Assembly (NCBI RefSeq): GCF_031085295.1
Contig: NZ_JAVFWO010000001.1
Coordinates: 458,400-522,399, forward strand
DNA length: 64,000 bases
Origin: Microbacterium psychrotolerans
GTDB lineage: Bacteria; Actinomycetota; Actinomycetes; Actinomycetales; Microbacteriaceae
Direction: 5' to 3'
Below, piece by piece: positions 36,854 to 45,774 of the stretch (positions are counted from its first letter, which is position 1; each line of letters opens with the position of its first letter). Position numbers and translations under genes: made by a program. A model generated the notes under the pieces. That model saw only the letters and a program-made list of their open reading frames with translations. It was not told the origin of the DNA and searched no databases.

Positions 36854-38227
36854 ATGGGGGCGCGTCGAACAGAACCGATCGTGAGTCGAATGTCTTCCGC
36901 GACCCTTTCCGACGTGACCAGCGGACCAGCCGCGCCGCCGCGTGCGACGGTGTCCACCGCCTCCACGGCGCGCCCGCGCGCCGTGACCCACCGCCCGGCA
37001 GCCACGGCGCCGCGACCCTCGCCCGGAGTGGTCACGGATGACGCCGACCCGCCGGGACCCGACGCCCCGCCTCTCGCGGCGACCCTCGTCGATCACACTC
37101 TCCTCGCGCACCGCATCGGTCGACTCGCGGTGCTCTCGCTCCCGGTGGGCGTCCTCCTCTCGGTGCTCACCAGCCACGATCCGACGTGGTGGCACCACCA
37201 CTTCTCGCAGCTCGGCACCCACACCGACTTCTCCGGCCGAACGTTCAACACGGTCGCGATCTTCTCCGGCTTCTTCCTCGCTGCCTACGGCGTGTTCGTC
37301 GTCGTCGCGCTGCCCACCGGCATCCGTCGTCGCTCGGCGCGGGGCTTCCGCGGGTCGATCGTGTCAGCCGGCCTGCACCTCACCGGCGTCGGTCTCGTGC
37401 CCATCCCGGTGAGCCCGGTGATGCACGACCTCATCGCGACGGGACTGGGCATGTCGTTCCTCGCCACCGTCGCCACCGGCCTCACCATCCCCGGCCGCAG
37501 CCGCCGGTTCCGCCGCGCCACCGCGTTCTGCGTCGCGCTGCTCGCCGCCGGCATGGTCGTGCTGACCGCCGGATTCATCACGCTCGCTCTGTTCGAGCTC
37601 GTGGCGTTCGTCACGATGGGCGCCTGGCTGCTGACGCTCCCACGCACTCTGGCCCAGGCACCCGCAGCCGCTCGCCGGCGCGCCGCCGCGCGGGCCCCCC
37701 GAGAATGGATGCCATGGCAGAACCCGTGGCCCACCCCATCACCGTCGCGATCGAACGACGCATCGACCCGTCCCGCACCGCAGAAGCCACGAGCTGGATG
37801 CAAGCCGGCACTGATCTCGCCGCAGGCTTCGCCGGCTTCCTCGGCTCCGGCTGGGTACGCGCCGGCGAGGGCAGCGACCTCTGGTACATGCTCTATCGCT
37901 TCCGCGACATCCCGACCCTCGAAGCCTGGGAGGATTCGCCGCAGCGTTCGTGGTGGCTCGATTCCGGCCGGGCCTTCGCGAACGAGGTCAGGGTCGAGCG
38001 ACGCACCGGCATCGAGGGCTGGTTCGATGCTCCGTTCGCGACCCACGTCGAGTCGCGGCATCCGGGTGTCGCCACGTCACCGGCCACCGGACCGGTCCAG
38101 CAGCCCATCCCGGCCGCCCCGCCTCGCTGGAAGCAGGCCGTCACGATCTGGCTCGGCTTCTTCCCCACGAATCTCCTCGCCTCGTGGCTCCTCGGGTTCG
38201 TTCCGGGATTCGCGGAGTGGCCGCTGA
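36854..38227 (+). CDS. DUF998-like membrane protein, frame reads through the next gene
   Basis: The recognisable protein spans about residues 1-275: a Pro/Ala/Thr-rich N-terminal tail, then six hydrophobic helices with the segment DPTWWHHHFSQLGTHTDFSGRTFN, shared with the paralogue at 38411. DUF998 proteins are membrane proteins of unknown function. No stop occurs where the family should end (about 37690); the frame stays open 530 bp through the following gene, where the composition becomes Ser/Arg/Pro-rich like an out-of-frame shadow. A run of six C at 37695-37700 is a candidate indel site. Start uncertain: ATG 36854 has GGGGG 9 bases upstream; 36890 is an alternative. Confidence 0.6.
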   Translation: MGARRTEPIVSRMSSATLSDVTSGPAAPPRATVSTASTARPRAVTHRPAATAPRPSPGVVTDDADPPGPDAPPLAATLVDHTLLAHRIGRLAVLSLPVGVLLSVLTSHDPTWWHHHFSQLGTHTDFSGRTFNTVAIFSGFFLAAYGVFVVVALPTGIRRRSARGFRGSIVSAGLHLTGVGLVPIPVSPVMHDLIATGLGMSFLATVATGLTIPGRSRRFRRATAFCVALLAAGMVVLTAGFITLALFELVAFVTMGAWLLTLPRTLAQAPAAARRRAAARAPREWMPWQNPWPTPSPSRSNDASTRPAPQKPRAGCKPALISPQASPASSAPAGYAPARAATSGTCSIASATSRPSKPGRIRRSVRGGSIPAGPSRTRSGSSDAPASRAGSMLRSRPTSSRGIRVSPRHRPPDRSSSPSRPPRLAGSRPSRSGSASSPRISSPRGSSGSFRDSRSGR

Positions 38228-38334
38228 TCGCGCGCGTGCTGCTCTCGACGGTGTTGCTCACCCCGGTGATGACGTACGCGGTCCTGCCGTGGGTGACACG
38301 GATGCTGCGGCCCTGGCTGCAGCGCGGCGCCTGA
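37714..38334 (+). CDS. Antibiotic-biosynthesis-monooxygenase-like domain protein with membrane tail
   Basis: The 206-residue protein has an N-terminal ABM/dimeric ferredoxin-like domain (PITVAIERRIDPSRTAEATSWMQ to FANEVRVERRTGIEGWFDAP). It continues into two transmembrane helices (AVTIWLGFFPTNLLASWLLGF and RVLLSTVLLTPVMTYAVLPW). Function unknown; the layout is known from other actinobacteria. The ribosome site is weak, and the whole 5' part lies inside the open frame of the preceding DUF998 gene, so translation may depend on it. ATG 37705 is an alternative start two codons after GAGA. Confidence 0.75.
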   Translation: MAEPVAHPITVAIERRIDPSRTAEATSWMQAGTDLAAGFAGFLGSGWVRAGEGSDLWYMLYRFRDIPTLEAWEDSPQRSWWLDSGRAFANEVRVERRTGIEGWFDAPFATHVESRHPGVATSPATGPVQQPIPAAPPRWKQAVTIWLGFFPTNLLASWLLGFVPGFAEWPLIARVLLSTVLLTPVMTYAVLPWVTRMLRPWLQRGA

Positions 38335-38410
38335 GCGGGCGTGGAGGCCGTCACCAGATCGTGTCGCGCCGAACGCCCCGCATGCCCGGCCGCGGTCGTA
38401 CTCTGACCTC

Positions 38411-39499
38411 GTGAGCACCAGGAACACCCCGCCGCTGCTGCCCGACACGGCAGCGCCGACACCCGGCCGGCGCGCGGAGTCGCAGGCGGTCTACGCCGGT
38501 CTCGCGGCGGGCGCGATCGGCGCTGTCTACGGACTCCTCGTGGGCCTGTTCGCGCCGGATCTGCAGCTCGCCGGCCGAGCCGACTCGTTCGCAGTGTGGG
38601 CGGCGTGCGGGGCCGCGGTGGCCGCCGCCGCCGCATCGACGACCGAGTACTGGCGAGCGCGCAACCGTCCCGGACAGGAGTGGCGGCAGACCCTCCCATC
38701 GTGGAAGTTCATCGTCAACACCATCTCTGTGGTCATCGTCCATACGGCGCTCGCGTTCGTGGCGGTGTACGCGCTGTACCGCGTGCTAGCGATGGGCTTC
38801 ATCGGCCTGCCGATCGTGACGTTCTGGGCGGTCGTGCTGATGGCGGTCACCCTCGGCATGACCACGTGGATCGTGTTCCTGTCGGTGTCGGCGATGACGA
38901 CGCAGCGCATGTCGTCGCTGCTGCTCGCGTTCATCGCCATCGGCACGCTGACGGCCATGGTCACGACGCCCGACCCGAAGTGGTGGACGGTCCACTTCAG
39001 CCATCTCGGAACCTTCGAGGACGACCTGTCGAGCTGGGTGTTCAACGGCACCCTGATCGCGGCGGGCCTGCTCGTGACGACCTTCGCCGTCTACATCGCC
39101 AACGACATGCGCGCCCTCGCCGCTGCGGGCGTGCTCGAGAACCCGCGCGGACCGCGGATCGTCCCCGTGCTCTTCGCCATCATGGGGATCATGCTCGCGT
39201 GCGTCGGCGTGTTCCCCGTCGACGTGAACCTCGCGCTGCACAACCTCTCGGCATCCGGCATGGCGGCGATGTTCCTCGTCCTCCTCATCGGCGGACCGAA
39301 CTTCCTCCGCGGGATGCCGCGCACCTACTTCGTTGCTTCGTGGGCGTTCCTCGCGGCCATGGTGGCGTCGGTGATCCTCTTCATCCCCGCGGTCGGCTAC
39401 TTCTCGCTCACCGCGTTCGAGATCATCGTGTTCGCGCTGATCTTCGGGTGGATCGCGGTCTTCATCCGCTTCCTCGGCGTCGCCGGCCGGCGGGACTGA
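38411..39499 (+). CDS. DUF998-like membrane protein
   Basis: A 362-residue integral membrane protein with about eight hydrophobic helices. The signature DPKWWTVHFSHLGTFEDDLSSWVFN matches DPTWWHHHFSQLGTHTDF of the upstream paralogue, so the two are related duplicates. The N-terminal helix pair (GLAAGAIGAVYGLLVGLF) is an addition over that paralogue. Function unknown. GTG start at 38411; the 76-bp gap to the ABM-like gene suggests co-transcription. Confidence 0.8.
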   Translation: MSTRNTPPLLPDTAAPTPGRRAESQAVYAGLAAGAIGAVYGLLVGLFAPDLQLAGRADSFAVWAACGAAVAAAAASTTEYWRARNRPGQEWRQTLPSWKFIVNTISVVIVHTALAFVAVYALYRVLAMGFIGLPIVTFWAVVLMAVTLGMTTWIVFLSVSAMTTQRMSSLLLAFIAIGTLTAMVTTPDPKWWTVHFSHLGTFEDDLSSWVFNGTLIAAGLLVTTFAVYIANDMRALAAAGVLENPRGPRIVPVLFAIMGIMLACVGVFPVDVNLALHNLSASGMAAMFLVLLIGGPNFLRGMPRTYFVASWAFLAAMVASVILFIPAVGYFSLTAFEIIVFALIFGWIAVFIRFLGVAGRRD

Positions 39500-39666
39500 C
39501 CCCGGGAACCGACCGCGCGAACTGCGGCGCGCAAACCTCCGCACTTCCCTGACGCGGTCGCGGGTGCGAGCGCGGCGCCCTGCCGCGACGCTCCGCCGTT
39601 TGTCAACCGGGATCCGTGCGCCCGCGGGTCGACGTACCTTGCCCCTGACGAGGAAGGGAGCATCCG

Positions 39667-39834
39667 ATGAACCGCAACGCAGAAGAGCCGCAGACGGACG
39701 ACGAGGGCACCCCCAAGCCGGGCGGCCTCGGACGCGACGGGACGATCCCCGACGCGCCCGACGGGGTCGCGGCGGGGCACACGGGCGTGCCGTCGACGTT
39801 CGAGCCCGAAGAGGACGAGAAGGCTGACGGCTGA
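39667..39834 (+). CDS. Small acidic protein, 55 residues
   Basis: A 55-codon frame with GAGGAAGGGAG at an ideal distance before the ATG. The product is hydrophilic and acidic, rich in Asp, Glu, Gly and Pro (GTPKPGGLGRDG, FEPEEDEKADG), with no hydrophobic segment, so probably disordered. Not recognised. It is followed 27 bp later by a similar small gene, and both may be stress-type actinobacterial small proteins. Confidence 0.65.
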   Translation: MNRNAEEPQTDDEGTPKPGGLGRDGTIPDAPDGVAAGHTGVPSTFEPEEDEKADG

Positions 39835-39861
39835 ACGAGCTCAGCCGCGAAGGAGAGTGTG

Positions 39862-40032
39862 ATGACCGACAGCTTCGTTCCGCGCCTGTCGCCGGAAGAC
39901 GGCAATCCCGCGAGCGATCTCAAGACCGATGTGATCAAGGATGTCGAACGCGAGCACACCATCACCGGCGACTTCGTCGGGCCGCGCAGCGACGAGATCC
40001 CCGACGAGGAGTCGGACGAGGGCGAGCCGTGA
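39862..40032 (+). CDS. Small acidic protein, 56 residues
   Basis: A 56-codon frame starting ATG with AAGGAG 7 bases upstream. The product is highly charged (TDVIKDVEREHTITGDF, PDEESDEGEP) with no membrane segment or cysteine. It is probably co-transcribed with the preceding small gene. Function unknown. Confidence 0.65.
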   Translation: MTDSFVPRLSPEDGNPASDLKTDVIKDVEREHTITGDFVGPRSDEIPDEESDEGEP

Positions 40033-40125
40033 TCCGCTGACCGCGGGCTGTGCATCTTCTGACTGAACGATCACGATTCCGTCTCGACGGGCCGTCCGAC
40101 GTGCTGCGCGCGCACACTGAGGTGC

Positions 40126-40356
40126 ATGTGGTGGAGGTTTCTCAGAGCGGTCAAGCGTCGCGAACACCGTGTCGCGCCGACGACATGGGTCGTTGCGATC
40201 GCCGCCGTCGTGTACACGTTCGCGCCGATCGACCTGATCCCCGAGCTGCTGCTGGGCCCCCTGGGTTTCGCCGACGACCTCGGCATCTGGGGCATCTTCG
40301 CCGTGCTCTTCGCCCGCGAGCAGCACCGGTGGCAGTCCGCTCTCCCGTCGCACTAG
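40126..40356 (+). CDS. DUF1232 (YkvA-like) membrane protein
   Basis: A 76-residue protein with the DUF1232 core VVAIAAVVYTFAPIDLIPELLLGPLGFADDLGIW, including the conserved P-I-D-L-I-P and D-D pairs. The family is membrane-associated and of unknown function. A GAGG is present before the ATG at 40126. Confidence 0.85.
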   Translation: MWWRFLRAVKRREHRVAPTTWVVAIAAVVYTFAPIDLIPELLLGPLGFADDLGIWGIFAVLFAREQHRWQSALPSH

Positions 40357-40471
40357 TCTGCGGCGGGCCGCAGAACCACTGAACGCGGCGCGAGCGCGAA
40401 AGGTACGGCTCTCACCGCAGTGCCGCGGCCATCGGCCGGTGTACACGGTGCTGAGTAGCATGCAACGCATG

Positions 40472-40906
40472 GCCATCAGACTCGAAAATGTCGGCATCGC
40501 CGTGCGCGACCTCGATGCGACCATCGCCTTCTTCACCGACCTCGGTCTCACGGTCGTCGGCCGCGACACGGTCAGCGGCGAATGGGCCGACACCGCCGTC
40601 GGCCTCGACGGGAACCACGCCAGGATCGCGGTGCTCCAGACGCCCGACGGCCACGGGCAGCTCGAGCTCTTCGAGTACATCCACCCCGATGCCATCGAGA
40701 CGGAGCCCACGCTCCCCAACGAGATCGGCATGCACCGGGTGGCCTTCTCCGTCGACGACATCGACGAGGCGCTGGCGATCGCCGCGCGACACGGCTGCCA
40801 TCCGCTGCGCGGCGTAGCCACCTACCAGGACGTCTACAAGCTCACCTATCTCCGCGGCCCGAGCGGCATCCTGGTGATGTTCGCCCAGGAGCTGAAGAAG
40901 GACTGA
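40472..40906 (+). CDS. VOC family protein (glyoxalase-like)
   Basis: A 144-residue VOC protein with two beta-alpha-beta-beta-beta modules: IRLENVGIAVRDLDATIAFFTDLGL and MHRVAFSVDDIDEALAIAARHG, ending TYLRGPSGILVMFAQEL. His/Glu metal ligands are in plausible positions (QLELFEY). Enzyme activity unknown. Homologues begin MAIRLENVG, so I use the ATG at 40472; the ATG at 40460 is four codons earlier. Confidence 0.8.
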   Translation, partial: AIRLENVGIAVRDLDATIAFFTDLGLTVVGRDTVSGEWADTAVGLDGNHARIAVLQTPDGHGQLELFEYIHPDAIETEPTLPNEIGMHRVAFSVDDIDEALAIAARHGCHPLRGVATYQDVYKLTYLRGPSGILVMFAQELKKD

Positions 40907-41013
40907 CGTCGTCGGGTATCCGATCGTCAGGCGGCGCTGAGTCGGCTGCGGCCCGACCACAGCGACCGAACGGGACCGGATGCCGCTCCTCGCGGCCGGC
41001 CCGCGCTCCCAGA

Positions 41014-41047
41014 CCCTCCCGGTGCCGCCTGAGCGGCGCCGGGAGGG
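41014..41047. terminator. Strong bidirectional hairpin terminator
   Basis: A 15-bp stem (41014-41028 with 41033-41047, one T:G pair) with a CTGA tetraloop lies between the convergent VOC and RND transporter genes. Confidence 0.8.
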
Positions 41048-41087
41048 GACGCAGGACCGTCCTCGTCAGAGTCGTGCGAGGCCCGCG

Positions 41088-44000
41088 TCAGGCGTCGTGG
41101 CGGCGGTCGCCGTCCTCGCCATCGCGGTCGGAAGCGGGCTCCTCGTTCGTCTCGGAGCCCTCGATGTGTCCCGGGTGGACCTCGGCGTCGGCGTCGGCCT
41201 CGGCGTCGGCGTCGGCTTCGGCGTCGGCGTCGGCTTCGAACGAGGCGTCGGGGCGAGCCTCGCCGTCGTCGGAGATGTCACCCGGCACGGGTCCCGGCTC
41301 CTCGGACGGACCGGTCTCGTCCGCGACGGGCACCGATTCGGGCTCGTGCGTGTCGGCCGCGCTCTCGGCCCGGTCGAGGGACCCCGGCTCGGACTCGACC
41401 TCCGAACCGGTCGAGACGTCGGCCTGCGGCGCGTCCGTCACGGTCTCGGGCTGCTCGGCGGACTCGGTGTCGAACTCGCTGCCGCCGAGGCTCGCGCCTT
41501 CATCGTCAGCCTCTGCGAGCCCAGCCGGCGCGGCGACGGCCGCTGCCGCATCGGCGTCGGTCTCGGTCGTGTCATCGCTCGGCACCTCAGGCTCACCCGG
41601 CTGAGCGGCGTCGGGCTCGACAGCATGCTCCGAGGACGCTGCTGCGAGCGCCTCCGGCTCGGTGACGGGTGCGTCCTCGGCGGCATCCGGCCCGCCGGCT
41701 TCCGCGGCCTCGTGCGCCTCGGCGACGACCCCGTCATCGAAGGGCTGGTCCGTCGGCACGGCATCGATGACGGTCACGTCCGAGTCGGCCGGCGAGTCGG
41801 CATCGGCGGACGCCGGAGCGTGCTCCTCGGAGTCCGCGGGCACGGCGTCGACGACCGCGGGTGCGGGCGCAGAGTCCGAGACCTCGACGTCGGGCCCCTC
41901 CTCGATCACCGGCACGGCGACCTCCGTCACTGCACCGCGCTCGCGCTGGCGACGCTGGCGGCGGGTCTCGAGGGCGGCGGCGCCGGCCGCGACACCCGCC
42001 GCACCGACGACACCGGCACTAGCCGCACCGGCACCTGCGGCACCGGCCCCTGCCTCGCCTGCTCCCGCCGCGCCGAGTCCGGCACCGGCACCCGCGCCGA
42101 CGCCGACGAGCTCGCGCTCGGCCTCGGCATCCGCCCCGCCGTTCGGACCCTCGCCCTCGGGAGCCGTCCCGCCGTCACCACCGCCGTCGCCGTCGGTGCC
42201 GCGGCGACGCGCTGCGCGCCGCTCCTTCGCACCCTCGACGAGGTTGTACAGCGTCGGGAGCACGAGCAGCGTCAGCACGGTCGACGACACCAGGCCGCCG
42301 ATCACGACGATCGCGAGCGGCTGCGAGATGAAGCCGCCCTGTCCGGTGATGCCGAGTGCCATCGGCGTGAGGGCGAAGATCGTGGCGAGCGCCGTCATGA
42401 GGATCGGGCGCAGACGTCGCGAGCCACCGGCCACGGTCGCGTCATGCGCCGTGAGGCCCTTCTCGCGGTACTGGTTCACGAGGTCCACGAGCACGATGGC
42501 GTTCGTCACCACGATGCCGATGAGCATCAGCACGCCGATGAGCGAGGCGACGCCGAGCGGCACACCCGTGATGATCTGCAGCAGGATGGCACCCGTCGCC
42601 GCGAACGGCACCGAGACGAGCAGCAGCAGCGGCTGCCGCAGCGACTTGAACGTCGCGACCATCACGATGTACACGATGAGGATCGCGGCGAGCAGAGCGA
42701 GGCCGAGCTGCGAGAACGCATCCTGCTGCTGCGTCACGACGCCGCCGAGTGTCGCGTCGGCCGACGCGGGCAGGTCGGCGTCGGCCAGAGCGGTCGTCAC
42801 CGAGGCGGATGCGGTCGCGAGGTCGTCGGTCGAAGGGGTCACCGTGACGGTCGACGTGCGCTTGCCCGCCTCGGTCGTGATCGACGTCGGGCCCTCACTG
42901 TCCTCGACCGTCGCGACCTCTTCGAGCGCGATGGGGCCGGTGGCACTCGGCACCTGCAGCTGACGCAGCTCGTCGAGTGACGCCGGCGTCTCGGATGCCG
43001 CGAGGAAGACCGTCAGCGACGTGTCGTCGATCTCGACCGTGCCGATCGACTGCGGCTGCATCGTGTTCGACACCAGCGCGCCGACCGCGACCTCCGAAAG
43101 GCCGAGCTGGGCGGCCTTGTCGCGGTCGACCGTCACGGCGATGTAGGGCAGCGACGCCGCGAGGTTGCTCGTGACCTGGCCGACGCCCTCCTGGCCGTCG
43201 ACGGCCGCGATGACGGCATCCGTCGCGGTCTGGAGCGTGTCGGAGTCGGGAGCCGTGACGTCGATCGCGATGTCGGTCGAGCCGAAGCCGCCGCCGCCGG
43301 CGGCGACCGCGATCTCACCGGCGTCGTCGAGGTCGGCGACTGCGGCCTGGACCTCTTCGCGGAGCGCCACCTGGTCGACATCCGGGTCGGTGGTGATCGA
43401 GTAGGTGATGCCGCTGCCGCCGCCCGAGAACGCGTCGCGCAGGGCGGAGCCGCTCGAGCCGATCGACACCTGCACCGTCTCGATGCCGTCGATGCCGAGC
43501 AGCACCTCCTCCACCTGCTCTGCGGCGGCGCTCTCCGCCTCGAGCGATGGCGCGGCGCCGATGTCCTGCGTCATGGTGAAGGTGTTCTGACCCGAGTCGC
43601 CCAGGAAGTTCGTCTTCATGAAGGGAGCGGCGGCGATCGTGCCGACCAGCACCAGCACGGCGAGCGCGAGCGTCACCCACGAGTGCTTGAGCGTCCAGCG
43701 CAGGATCGGCAGATACGCCTTCTGCAGGCGGCTCGGAGGTGCGGACGGGTCCTCGGGGTCGATCGCAGCGCCCTCGGCGTCCAGGATCTGCTTCCCCGGC
43801 TTCAGGAACCAGTAGGCGAGCACCGGCACGATCGTCAGTGCGACGAACAGCGACGCGGTCATGGCGATCGTGACCGTCATCGCGAACGGACGGAAGAGCT
43901 CGCCCGTGACGTCTCCGACGAACGCGATCGGCAGGAACACCGCGACGGTGACGATCGTCGACGCCGTGATGGCCGAGGCCACCTCGCGCACGCCGCGCAG

Positions 44001-45278
44001 GATGGCGGTCGTCTTGCCGGCGTCGCCGACGTAGTGCCTCTTGATGTTCTCGATCACGACGATGGAGTCGTCGACCACGCGCCCGATCGCGATCGTGATC
44101 GCACCGAGCGTCAGGATGTTCAGCGAGTACCCGAAGGCCTGGAGGCCGATGAAGGTGATGAGCAGGCTCGTCGGGATCGAGATCGCGGCGACGAGGGTCG
44201 AGCGCACCGAGAGCAGGAAGACGAAGATCACCAAGACCGCGAAGACGAGGCCGAGCAGACCCTCTTTCGCAAGCGTGTCGATCGACTCCTGGATGTAGGG
44301 GGCCTGGTCGAAGACGACCGTGAACTCGGCGCCGTCGAGCGATTCCTCGAGGTCGGGAAGGATCGCGAGCACGCCGCGCGACACGTCGACGGTGTTGGCC
44401 GAGGGGAGCTTCGTGACCGCGATCGTCAGGGCCGGCTCGCCGTTCACGCGCGAGACCGTGGTGACGGGGTCGGCCTCCTCGACGACGGTCGCGACATCCG
44501 CGATGGTCTTCTGGCCGCTCTGGAACTGGTCGGCCGTCGAGGGCACGAGGGGCAGCGCCGCGATCTCGTCGACCGACGCGATCTTCGAGCCGGTCTGCAC
44601 CGTGAGCGTCTCGTCGTTCTCGGTGATCTCGCCGCCGGGGAACAGCACGCCGTTCTGCTCCAGCGCATCGGTGATCGCCTGCTGCGTGTAACCGGACGCG
44701 GAGAGCTCCGCCTGGTCGGGCGTGATCGTGACGCGCTGGCCGACGCCGCCGACGATCTGGGCCGCGTTGACGCCCCCCACATCCTCCAGATCGGGCACGA
44801 CGGATGCCTCGAGCTGGGCCTGGACCGTCGCCTCGTCGTCGTAGCCGGTCACCGCCAGCTGGATCACCGGGAAGTCGTCGATGCTCGCCGAGATGACGTT
44901 CGGATCGACCCCTTCGGGCAGCTGGCTCTTGATGCGGTTGATCGCCTGCGTCATCTTCTGCTCGGCGGTCGCGAGGTCGGTGCCGTAGGTGAAGGACGCC
45001 TGCACGATCGAGGCGTTGGTCGTGCTCGTCGCGCTCGACGACTCGAGCCCGGGGACGCCCTGGATGGCGGTCTCGATGGGCACCGATACGTCGTTGCTCA
45101 CGACCTCGGGCGACGCACCGGGGTAGGTGGAGACGACGACGAGTGCGGGGAACTCGATCGAGGGGATGAGCTCTTGCTTGAGGTTCGTGAGCGCGAGTCC
45201 GCCGAAGATGGCGGCGACGATCGTGATCAGAGCGATCAGAGCGCGGTTCTTGAGACTCAGGACGGCGAGGTTCGACAC
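41088..45278 (-). CDS. RND-family efflux permease with long disordered C-terminal tail
   Basis: A 1396-residue protein. Residues 1 to about 1020 form a complete RND permease: TM1 NRALIALITIVAAIFGGLAL, porter domains, proton-relay pair Asp403-Asp404 in GRVVDDSIVVIENI, and the last helices to LVLPTLYNLVEGAKERR. No separate membrane-fusion or outer-membrane partner is adjacent, as in Gram-positive SwrC-like pumps. Residues about 1020-1396 are an extra tail: a Gly/Ala-rich segment, a basic patch ETRRQRRQRERG, then about 280 acidic Ala/Asp/Glu/Pro-rich residues ending in EADADA repeats. I choose the GTG at 45278 (GAAGG 7 bases upstream). An inverted repeat upstream may be its operator. Confidence 0.9.
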   Translation of the reverse strand: MSNLAVLSLKNRALIALITIVAAIFGGLALTNLKQELIPSIEFPALVVVSTYPGASPEVVSNDVSVPIETAIQGVPGLESSSATSTTNASIVQASFTYGTDLATAEQKMTQAINRIKSQLPEGVDPNVISASIDDFPVIQLAVTGYDDEATVQAQLEASVVPDLEDVGGVNAAQIVGGVGQRVTITPDQAELSASGYTQQAITDALEQNGVLFPGGEITENDETLTVQTGSKIASVDEIAALPLVPSTADQFQSGQKTIADVATVVEEADPVTTVSRVNGEPALTIAVTKLPSANTVDVSRGVLAILPDLEESLDGAEFTVVFDQAPYIQESIDTLAKEGLLGLVFAVLVIFVFLLSVRSTLVAAISIPTSLLITFIGLQAFGYSLNILTLGAITIAIGRVVDDSIVVIENIKRHYVGDAGKTTAILRGVREVASAITASTIVTVAVFLPIAFVGDVTGELFRPFAMTVTIAMTASLFVALTIVPVLAYWFLKPGKQILDAEGAAIDPEDPSAPPSRLQKAYLPILRWTLKHSWVTLALAVLVLVGTIAAAPFMKTNFLGDSGQNTFTMTQDIGAAPSLEAESAAAEQVEEVLLGIDGIETVQVSIGSSGSALRDAFSGGGSGITYSITTDPDVDQVALREEVQAAVADLDDAGEIAVAAGGGGFGSTDIAIDVTAPDSDTLQTATDAVIAAVDGQEGVGQVTSNLAASLPYIAVTVDRDKAAQLGLSEVAVGALVSNTMQPQSIGTVEIDDTSLTVFLAASETPASLDELRQLQVPSATGPIALEEVATVEDSEGPTSITTEAGKRTSTVTVTPSTDDLATASASVTTALADADLPASADATLGGVVTQQQDAFSQLGLALLAAILIVYIVMVATFKSLRQPLLLLVSVPFAATGAILLQIITGVPLGVASLIGVLMLIGIVVTNAIVLVDLVNQYREKGLTAHDATVAGGSRRLRPILMTALATIFALTPMALGITGQGGFISQPLAIVVIGGLVSSTVLTLLVLPTLYNLVEGAKERRAARRRGTDGDGGGDGGTAPEGEGPNGGADAEAERELVGVGAGAGAGLGAAGAGEAGAGAAGAGAASAGVVGAAGVAAGAAALETRRQRRQRERGAVTEVAVPVIEEGPDVEVSDSAPAPAVVDAVPADSEEHAPASADADSPADSDVTVIDAVPTDQPFDDGVVAEAHEAAEAGGPDAAEDAPVTEPEALAAASSEHAVEPDAAQPGEPEVPSDDTTETDADAAAAVAAPAGLAEADDEGASLGGSEFDTESAEQPETVTDAPQADVSTGSEVESEPGSLDRAESAADTHEPESVPVADETGPSEEPGPVPGDISDDGEARPDASFEADADAEADADAEADADAEVHPGHIEGSETNEEPASDRDGEDGDRRHDA

Positions 45279-45326
45279 ACGGAGGCCTTCGCTGGTGTGG
45301 TGGTGCAAGGGATGCGGGAGCCCGCA

Positions 45327-45377
45327 CGATACGGAGATGTATCGGTTGTCAGTATTTCATGCGGTTCTCATATGAAA
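45327..45377 (-). promoter_or_regulatory. Inverted repeats upstream of the RND gene
   Basis: CGATAC-N6-GTATCG (45327-45344) and TTTCAT-N11-ATGAAA (45355-45377) lie in the AT-richer 118-bp gap upstream of the RND start. Both are operator-like palindromes; no regulator gene is adjacent. Confidence 0.4.
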
Positions 45378-45396
45378 TTCCTGAACCGGCCTGCGC

Positions 45397-45774
45397 TCAG
45401 GCCGCCGCGATGCCCCCGCCGAGCAGGAGTCCGAAGCCCGCGGCGAGCAGGGCGAGCACGAGCGTGCCGAACAGGTTGAGGGCAGCATCCCGTCGGCGCT
45501 TCCGCTGGGCGAGCAGCACCGTCTCGACCGACACCGTGCTGAAGGTCGTGTACCCGCCGAGCAGGCCGAGCCCGAGCACCAGCGAAAGCTCGGGGGCGAT
45601 GGCGGCGCCGAGCCCGGTGAGCACCCCGAGGGCGAACGACCCCGAGACGTTCACCACGAGGATGCCCCACGGGAACCGCATGCCGCCCGCCGGCGTGAGC
45701 AGCCGGTCGACGAGGTAGCGGAGTCCGGCGCCCACGCCGCCGGCGAGCGCGGCGACCAGCAGCCAGGGGCTCAC
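45397..45774 (-). CDS. crcB: Fluoride efflux channel CrcB/Fluc, second subunit
   Basis: A 125-residue, four-helix Fluc protein. Family motifs are GGVGAGLRYLVDR, NVSGSFALGVLTGL and GLLGGYTTFSTVSVE, the last containing the Phe/Thr/Ser residues that line the fluoride pore. With the upstream paralogue it should form the heterodimeric, dual-topology fluoride channel of many actinobacteria. The GTG at 45774 overlaps the upstream stop (GTGA), so the two are co-translated. Confidence 0.92.
   Translation of the reverse strand: MSPWLLVAALAGGVGAGLRYLVDRLLTPAGGMRFPWGILVVNVSGSFALGVLTGLGAAIAPELSLVLGLGLLGGYTTFSTVSVETVLLAQRKRRRDAALNLFGTLVLALLAAGFGLLLGGGIAAA

Noticed and set aside
39541..39666. SigB-like GTTT...GGGT promoter before the small acidic genes
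   Set aside because: The two boxes are about 24 bp apart, too far for the usual 15-17 bp spacing.
41170..41245. GCGTCGGC hexamer-like repeats as a possible CRISPR or satellite array
   Set aside because: There are no unique spacers; the repeats are the coding sequence of the EADADA segment at the end of the RND tail.
43683..45479. 598-codon plus-strand frame opposite the RND permease
   Set aside because: Highly charged Asp/Arg/His/Glu-rich composition typical of antisense frames; the RND protein is unambiguous.
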